From Clostridia bacterium (GTDB lineage: Bacteria > Bacillota_A > Clostridia > Oscillospirales > Acutalibacteraceae), in the NCBI GenBank assembly GCA_024699005.1, contig JAILQN010000221.1, positions 1 through 14,255 of the forward strand: a stretch of DNA of 14,255 nucleotides. The letters are read 5' to 3'. This document shows positions 12,167 to 14,255 of the stretch, piece after piece. Within the stretch, counting starts at the first letter, position 1, and each line of letters begins with the position of its first letter. Below the pieces are notes generated by a model. It had not been told where the DNA came from. It saw nothing but the letters and a program-made list of their open reading frames with translations, and ran no database searches. A program made the position numbers and the translations under genes.

Positions 12167-13069
12167 ATGAAAAGATCTCGAGAGCTTGAATCTCCGCTTC
12201 TTACCAAAATCATTTCCCTTGTCGTTGTGTTCGCAGTGTGCATCTGCACTCTCTGCGCCTGTCTGACGACTTACCGCATGTCTCAGGTCGTATCCGGCTC
12301 CGTTGCGGCCGCTCCTGCAGCTGACGCGAATGCAAATACAAACAGCGCATCTTCTGCCGCGACTCCCGCAGCAAGTAATAATGGCGCAGCCGCAAGCAAT
12401 GCAGAACCTGCTGCTCCCGTCGGCGAGACCGATCCCGCAACCGTACTTGCGAAGTACACCGAGGTCATGGACAAGCTCAAGACCTGCAAGACCTACAACA
12501 AAAAGGAATTCCAGGACCTGCCCTCCAGCGAATATGATCTGGGCAGCATCGGCAATATCATTCTCCCCATAGCCAACGGCTTCCTTACAACCGAAGACAA
12601 AGCCGAAGAACAGGTCAGGGACGACGCTCATAATCAGATCCCGATCATCAACAACAACAAGGGCTGCCTGCTTACCGACGTTAATGCGATCAAATCCGGT
12701 TCAATAGTCGATAACGGCGACGGCACGTCAACGATCACTCTTGTCCTGAACGACGAGGAGAATCCCGAGCCCGCCACAGCTGACGCAGAAACCGCACCGT
12801 CATTTCACGGCGCTGTGTTCAACCCCATGTCCAAGGAAGACATAAACAACACCCTCGCAGGCATATCCGCCGTCAAGGTCAACTCCTTCAACCTCACCTA
12901 CACCGGCTGCGAAGCGAAGGTCACCTATAACAACGAGACCCTTGAGGTTTCAGATCTTAACCAGCACATGATAGTTCACATCACTGCCAACGTGAAAGCG
13001 CTTATCGTTACCATCGACGGCTACGCAAACCTTCATAACTATATGCATATTTACAATATAGCATATTGA
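12167..13069 (+). CDS. Membrane-anchored surface protein, paralog family member 3 (300 aa)
   Basis: Function unknown; closest to member 1. The N-tail MKRSRELESPLLTK precedes a membrane segment (about residues 11-36) with LCAC near its outer end, an Ala/Asn/Ser linker (43-88), then the shared domain: TDPATVLAKYTEVMDKLK, SEYDLG, EDKAEEQ, NKGCLLTDV, SIVDNGDGTSTITLVL, VFNPMSK, TYTGCEAKVTYNNETLEV and the end HIYNIAY. The alternating hydrophobic strands of the last 100 residues suggest a beta-rich fold. AAAGGGG precedes the ATG at 12167. It is transcribed away from members 2 and 1 from a promoter of the same TTGACA-17-TAAAAT type, and ends at a very strong terminator. Confidence 0.86.
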   Translation: MKRSRELESPLLTKIISLVVVFAVCICTLCACLTTYRMSQVVSGSVAAAPAADANANTNSASSAATPAASNNGAAASNAEPAAPVGETDPATVLAKYTEVMDKLKTCKTYNKKEFQDLPSSEYDLGSIGNIILPIANGFLTTEDKAEEQVRDDAHNQIPIINNNKGCLLTDVNAIKSGSIVDNGDGTSTITLVLNDEENPEPATADAETAPSFHGAVFNPMSKEDINNTLAGISAVKVNSFNLTYTGCEAKVTYNNETLEVSDLNQHMIVHITANVKALIVTIDGYANLHNYMHIYNIAY

Positions 13070-13077
13070 GTCTGACG

Positions 13078-13112
13078 AAAAGATCCCCCGGCAATCGCCG
13101 GGGGATCTTTTT
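13078..13112. terminator. Strong terminator between member 3 and the abrB-type gene
   Basis: A perfect 15-bp stem, AAAAGATCCCCCGGC (13078-13092) with GCCGGGGGATCTTTT (13097-13111), and AATC loop, followed by T. It can also end minus-strand transcripts of the AbrB-family gene, which lie convergent. Confidence 0.95.
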
Positions 13113-13114
13113 CG

Positions 13115-13142
13115 GTTCTGAACTCTGAGTTCTGAGTGTTGA
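13115..13142. repeat. Heptad array after member 3
   Basis: Four 7-base units ending in TGA: GTTCTGA, ACTCTGA, GTTCTGA, GTGTTGA. It lies between the terminator and the stop codon of the convergent AbrB-family gene. The last 13 bases are identical to 5663-5675. Confidence 0.75.
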
Positions 13143-13162
13143 AATTATAGATTATTGAATAT

Positions 13163-13417
13163 TTATTTTGAGAGCGTCACAAGCTTATCAATGCACTTTT
13201 TGCATACCTGCTTTCCGTTCAGCTCGATAAGATCGTCAAGTTCGTTGCAGAAGACGCAGCACGGCGAATGCTTCCTGAGGATTATCTTATCGTCGTCCTC
13301 GGTAAAGACCTCTAAAGTAGTGGAAGGGTCAAGAAGCCCCATTGTGCGCCTGAGTTCCATAGGTATGACAAAACGTCCGACCTGATCAATGTTTCTAACA
13401 ACACCTGTTGATTTCAT
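13163..13417 (-). CDS. AbrB/SpoVT-family transcriptional regulator with C-terminal zinc knuckle
   Basis: This 84-residue protein has an N-terminal AbrB swapped-hairpin DNA-binding domain (residues 1-50: STGVVRNIDQVGRFVIPMELR, LEVFTEDDDKIILRK), the form that dimerises and binds AT-rich promoters in transition-state control. The tail carries Cys54-x-x-Cys57 and Cys72-x-x-Cys75 in CVFCNELDD and QVCKKCIDKL, a probable zinc knuckle seen in many clostridial AbrB proteins. The start at 13417 is chosen because AAGGAGG lies 9 bases upstream; ATGs further up would add residues unlike the family. It is divergent from the DUF1858 gene and has its own promoter. Its targets cannot be told from the sequence. 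Confidence 0.93.
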   Translation of the reverse strand: MKSTGVVRNIDQVGRFVIPMELRRTMGLLDPSTTLEVFTEDDDKIILRKHSPCCVFCNELDDLIELNGKQVCKKCIDKLVTLSK

Positions 13418-13457
13418 GTTGCATTCCTCCTTGTTCATTTGCAAAAAAATCATATGG

Positions 13458-13486
13458 ATTATATGCTTTATTTTCCGGAATTGCAA
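13458..13486 (-). promoter_or_regulatory. Promoter of the AbrB-family gene
   Basis: Minus-strand TTGCAA (13481-13486) and TATAAT (13458-13463), 17 bases apart, about 40 bases before the chosen ATG. This also argues against the longer reading frame, which would begin inside the promoter. Confidence 0.72.
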
Positions 13487-13562
13487 TACAAATTTCAAAA
13501 AATGTTTGTTTGTGACGAGAAAAACATAAAAATATATATGGAAATTCCGTGCATATTCATTA

Positions 13563-13591
13563 TTGACAGTCCGGGCATCCGGTAATATAAT
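13563..13591 (+). promoter_or_regulatory. Promoter of the DUF1858 gene
   Basis: TTGACA (13563-13568) and TATAAT (13586-13591) with a 17-base spacer, a perfect consensus. Transcription should start near 13598, downstream of the ATG at 13595, which rules that ATG out. Confidence 0.87.
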
Positions 13592-13615
13592 ATCATGACG
13601 GAAGGAGTCAGGAAT

Positions 13616-14062
13616 ATGCTTTTAAACGAACAGACAAGGATCAACGAGGTCATTGCCGCTTTCCCGCACATGACCGATAAACTTATAGAAAAAAACGATA
13701 TTTTCAGCGATTTCGGCACCGCCCCGAAACGTCTCGCTCACAGCCGCGTTACCATAGGCACACTCGCGGAGAAGACCGGGATCACAGCAACCGCGATAAT
13801 GAGTATGATAAACGACTGTATCCGCGACGAACTGGACAACGGCAACGTCGGCATGTTCACGAACCGCGATATGCTCATAGGTGATCTTATAGACAAGTAT
13901 CCCGGCGCCGCGGAAGCTCTGATGCAGTGCGGCATGAGCTGCGTCACATGTTTTGCTGCGCTCTCCGAAACCGTGATGGAAGCCAGTATGGTGCACGGAC
14001 TGAACCCTGATGACGTAACGGATTATATCAACAGTTATCTGTCTGCGGAGGGACTGGAATAA
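13616..14062 (+). CDS. DUF1858 domain protein, putative redox/disulfide protein
   Basis: The C-terminal half (residues 82-143) is a DUF1858 domain, the small helical domain found with hybrid-cluster proteins and other iron-sulfur or nitrosative-stress proteins. It has the hallmark CGMSCVTCFAALSETVMEA with Cys109-x-x-Cys112 and an extra Cys105, then HGLNPDDVTDYINSYL. The N-terminal half (about 8-70) looks like a diverged second copy: INEVIAAFPHMTDKLI, then VTIGTLAEKTGITATAIMSMI, without the CxxC motif. The start at 13616 is chosen because AAGGAG lies 8 bases upstream and because the ATG at 13595 precedes the predicted transcript start. The protein is probably cytoplasmic and may exchange thiols or bind metal; its partner is unknown. 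Only A/T-rich sequence separates it from the SRP RNA promoter. Confidence 0.88.
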   Translation: MLLNEQTRINEVIAAFPHMTDKLIEKNDIFSDFGTAPKRLAHSRVTIGTLAEKTGITATAIMSMINDCIRDELDNGNVGMFTNRDMLIGDLIDKYPGAAEALMQCGMSCVTCFAALSETVMEASMVHGLNPDDVTDYINSYLSAEGLE

Positions 14063-14068
14063 AAAACA

Positions 14069-14092
14069 AAAATAATACTTGCTTATTTTTTT
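14069..14092 (+). terminator. Weak A/T terminator after the DUF1858 gene
   Basis: AAAATAA (14069-14075) and TTATTTT (14083-14089) can pair around a 7-base loop, followed by T residues. The stem has no G-C pairs and it overlaps the SRP RNA promoter -35, so this is uncertain. Confidence 0.35.
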
Positions 14093-14107
14093 TCAATATA
14101 TTATAAT
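14079..14107 (+). promoter_or_regulatory. Promoter of the SRP RNA gene
   Basis: TTGCTT (14079-14084) and TATAAT (14102-14107), 17 bases apart. Transcription should begin near 14115, about 10 bases before the terminal helix of the RNA. Confidence 0.75.
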
Positions 14108-14125
14108 ACTTCTTGAAATCAGTCC

Positions 14126-14254
14126 GATTTCGGTCATGCGGCGTGTTGGTCCTGTACGACGGAGCGCTGTGAACCATGTCAGGCGGGGAACCGAGCAGCA
14201 TTAAGCGGTCTGCCCGTGCGATACAGTAAGCCTGCATGCCGTGTGACCGAAATC
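14126..14254 (+). ncRNA. ffs: Signal recognition particle RNA (small, 4.5S-like type)
   Basis: SRP RNA binds the Ffh M domain to form the signal recognition particle. The conserved core is present: GTGAACCATGTCAGG (14169-14183), a CGG-GGAA-CCG tetraloop stem (14184-14193) and AGCAGCATTAAG (14194-14205), matching the Firmicutes SRP RNA helix 8 with its asymmetric internal loop. The ends pair over about 20 bp with G-U pairs (14126-14145 with 14235-14254), closing the long single hairpin. There is no separate Alu-type 5' extension before it, so the RNA looks like the small form of about 130 bases and not the 270-base Bacillus form. The apical stem differs from the usual TCC-GGAA-GGA by matched changes on both sides. 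The terminator would lie past the window. Confidence 0.92.
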
Positions 14255-14255
14255 A

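Noticed and set aside
13418..13498. N-terminal extension of the AbrB-type protein
   Set aside because: It would begin within the promoter; AAGGAGG points to the ATG at 13417.

Overview
The window looks like a chromosomal stretch of a low-to-mid GC Gram-positive bacterium, most likely a gut or rumen member of the Clostridia (Oscillospiraceae/Ruminococcaceae-like). The reasons are the ylxM-ffh-rpsP-khpA order, strong AGGAGG-type ribosome sites, consensus sigma-A promoters, an AbrB-type regulator with a zinc-knuckle tail, a YtrA-type GntR/ABC pair, a dockerin protein and a DUF1858 redox protein. This assignment is inferred from family content and not from a database search.

Layout. 1-930 (minus): a GntR (YtrA subfamily) repressor and the first 158 codons of the ABC ATPase it probably controls, overlapping by 8 bp, with a perfect TTGACA-17-TATAAT promoter and an inverted repeat just downstream of the -10. 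931-1138: non-coding DNA with three heptanucleotide repeat arrays. 1139-2100 (minus): a membrane-anchored 3D-domain cell-wall protein with its own promoter and terminator. 2291-4804 (plus): the SRP/ribosome operon ylxM-ffh-rpsP-khpA, closed by a strong terminator; its transcript seems to begin with a perfect hairpin. 4805-5119: non-coding, with heptad repeats and hairpins. 5120-5422 (minus): a secreted protein that is essentially one dockerin. 5932-6630 (minus): a LytTR response regulator. The promoters of these last two genes share a copied upstream element holding two direct repeats 21 bp apart, the spacing used by LytTR proteins, so regulator and dockerin gene may form a small regulon.

6943-13069: four single-pass membrane-anchored surface proteins of unknown function surround serS: a 515-residue protein (minus), two members of a new paralogous family in an operon (minus), and a third member divergently transcribed (plus). 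The paralogs share an N-terminal anchor, an Ala/Ser linker and a C-terminal domain with invariant KGCLLTD and SIVDNGDGTST motifs. The promoters of all three surface-protein units are TTGACA-17-TAAAAT, whereas most housekeeping and regulator promoters here have TATAAT.

13163-14255: an AbrB-family regulator with a C-terminal zinc-binding knuckle (minus), a divergent two-domain DUF1858 redox protein (plus), and at the window edge a small SRP RNA gene that is not protein-coding. Its product would pair with the Ffh protein encoded 10 kb upstream.

The points I rate most interesting are the twin LytTR-type promoter elements, the three-member surface-protein family with shared promoter style, and the heptad arrays scattered over at least seven intergenic sites.
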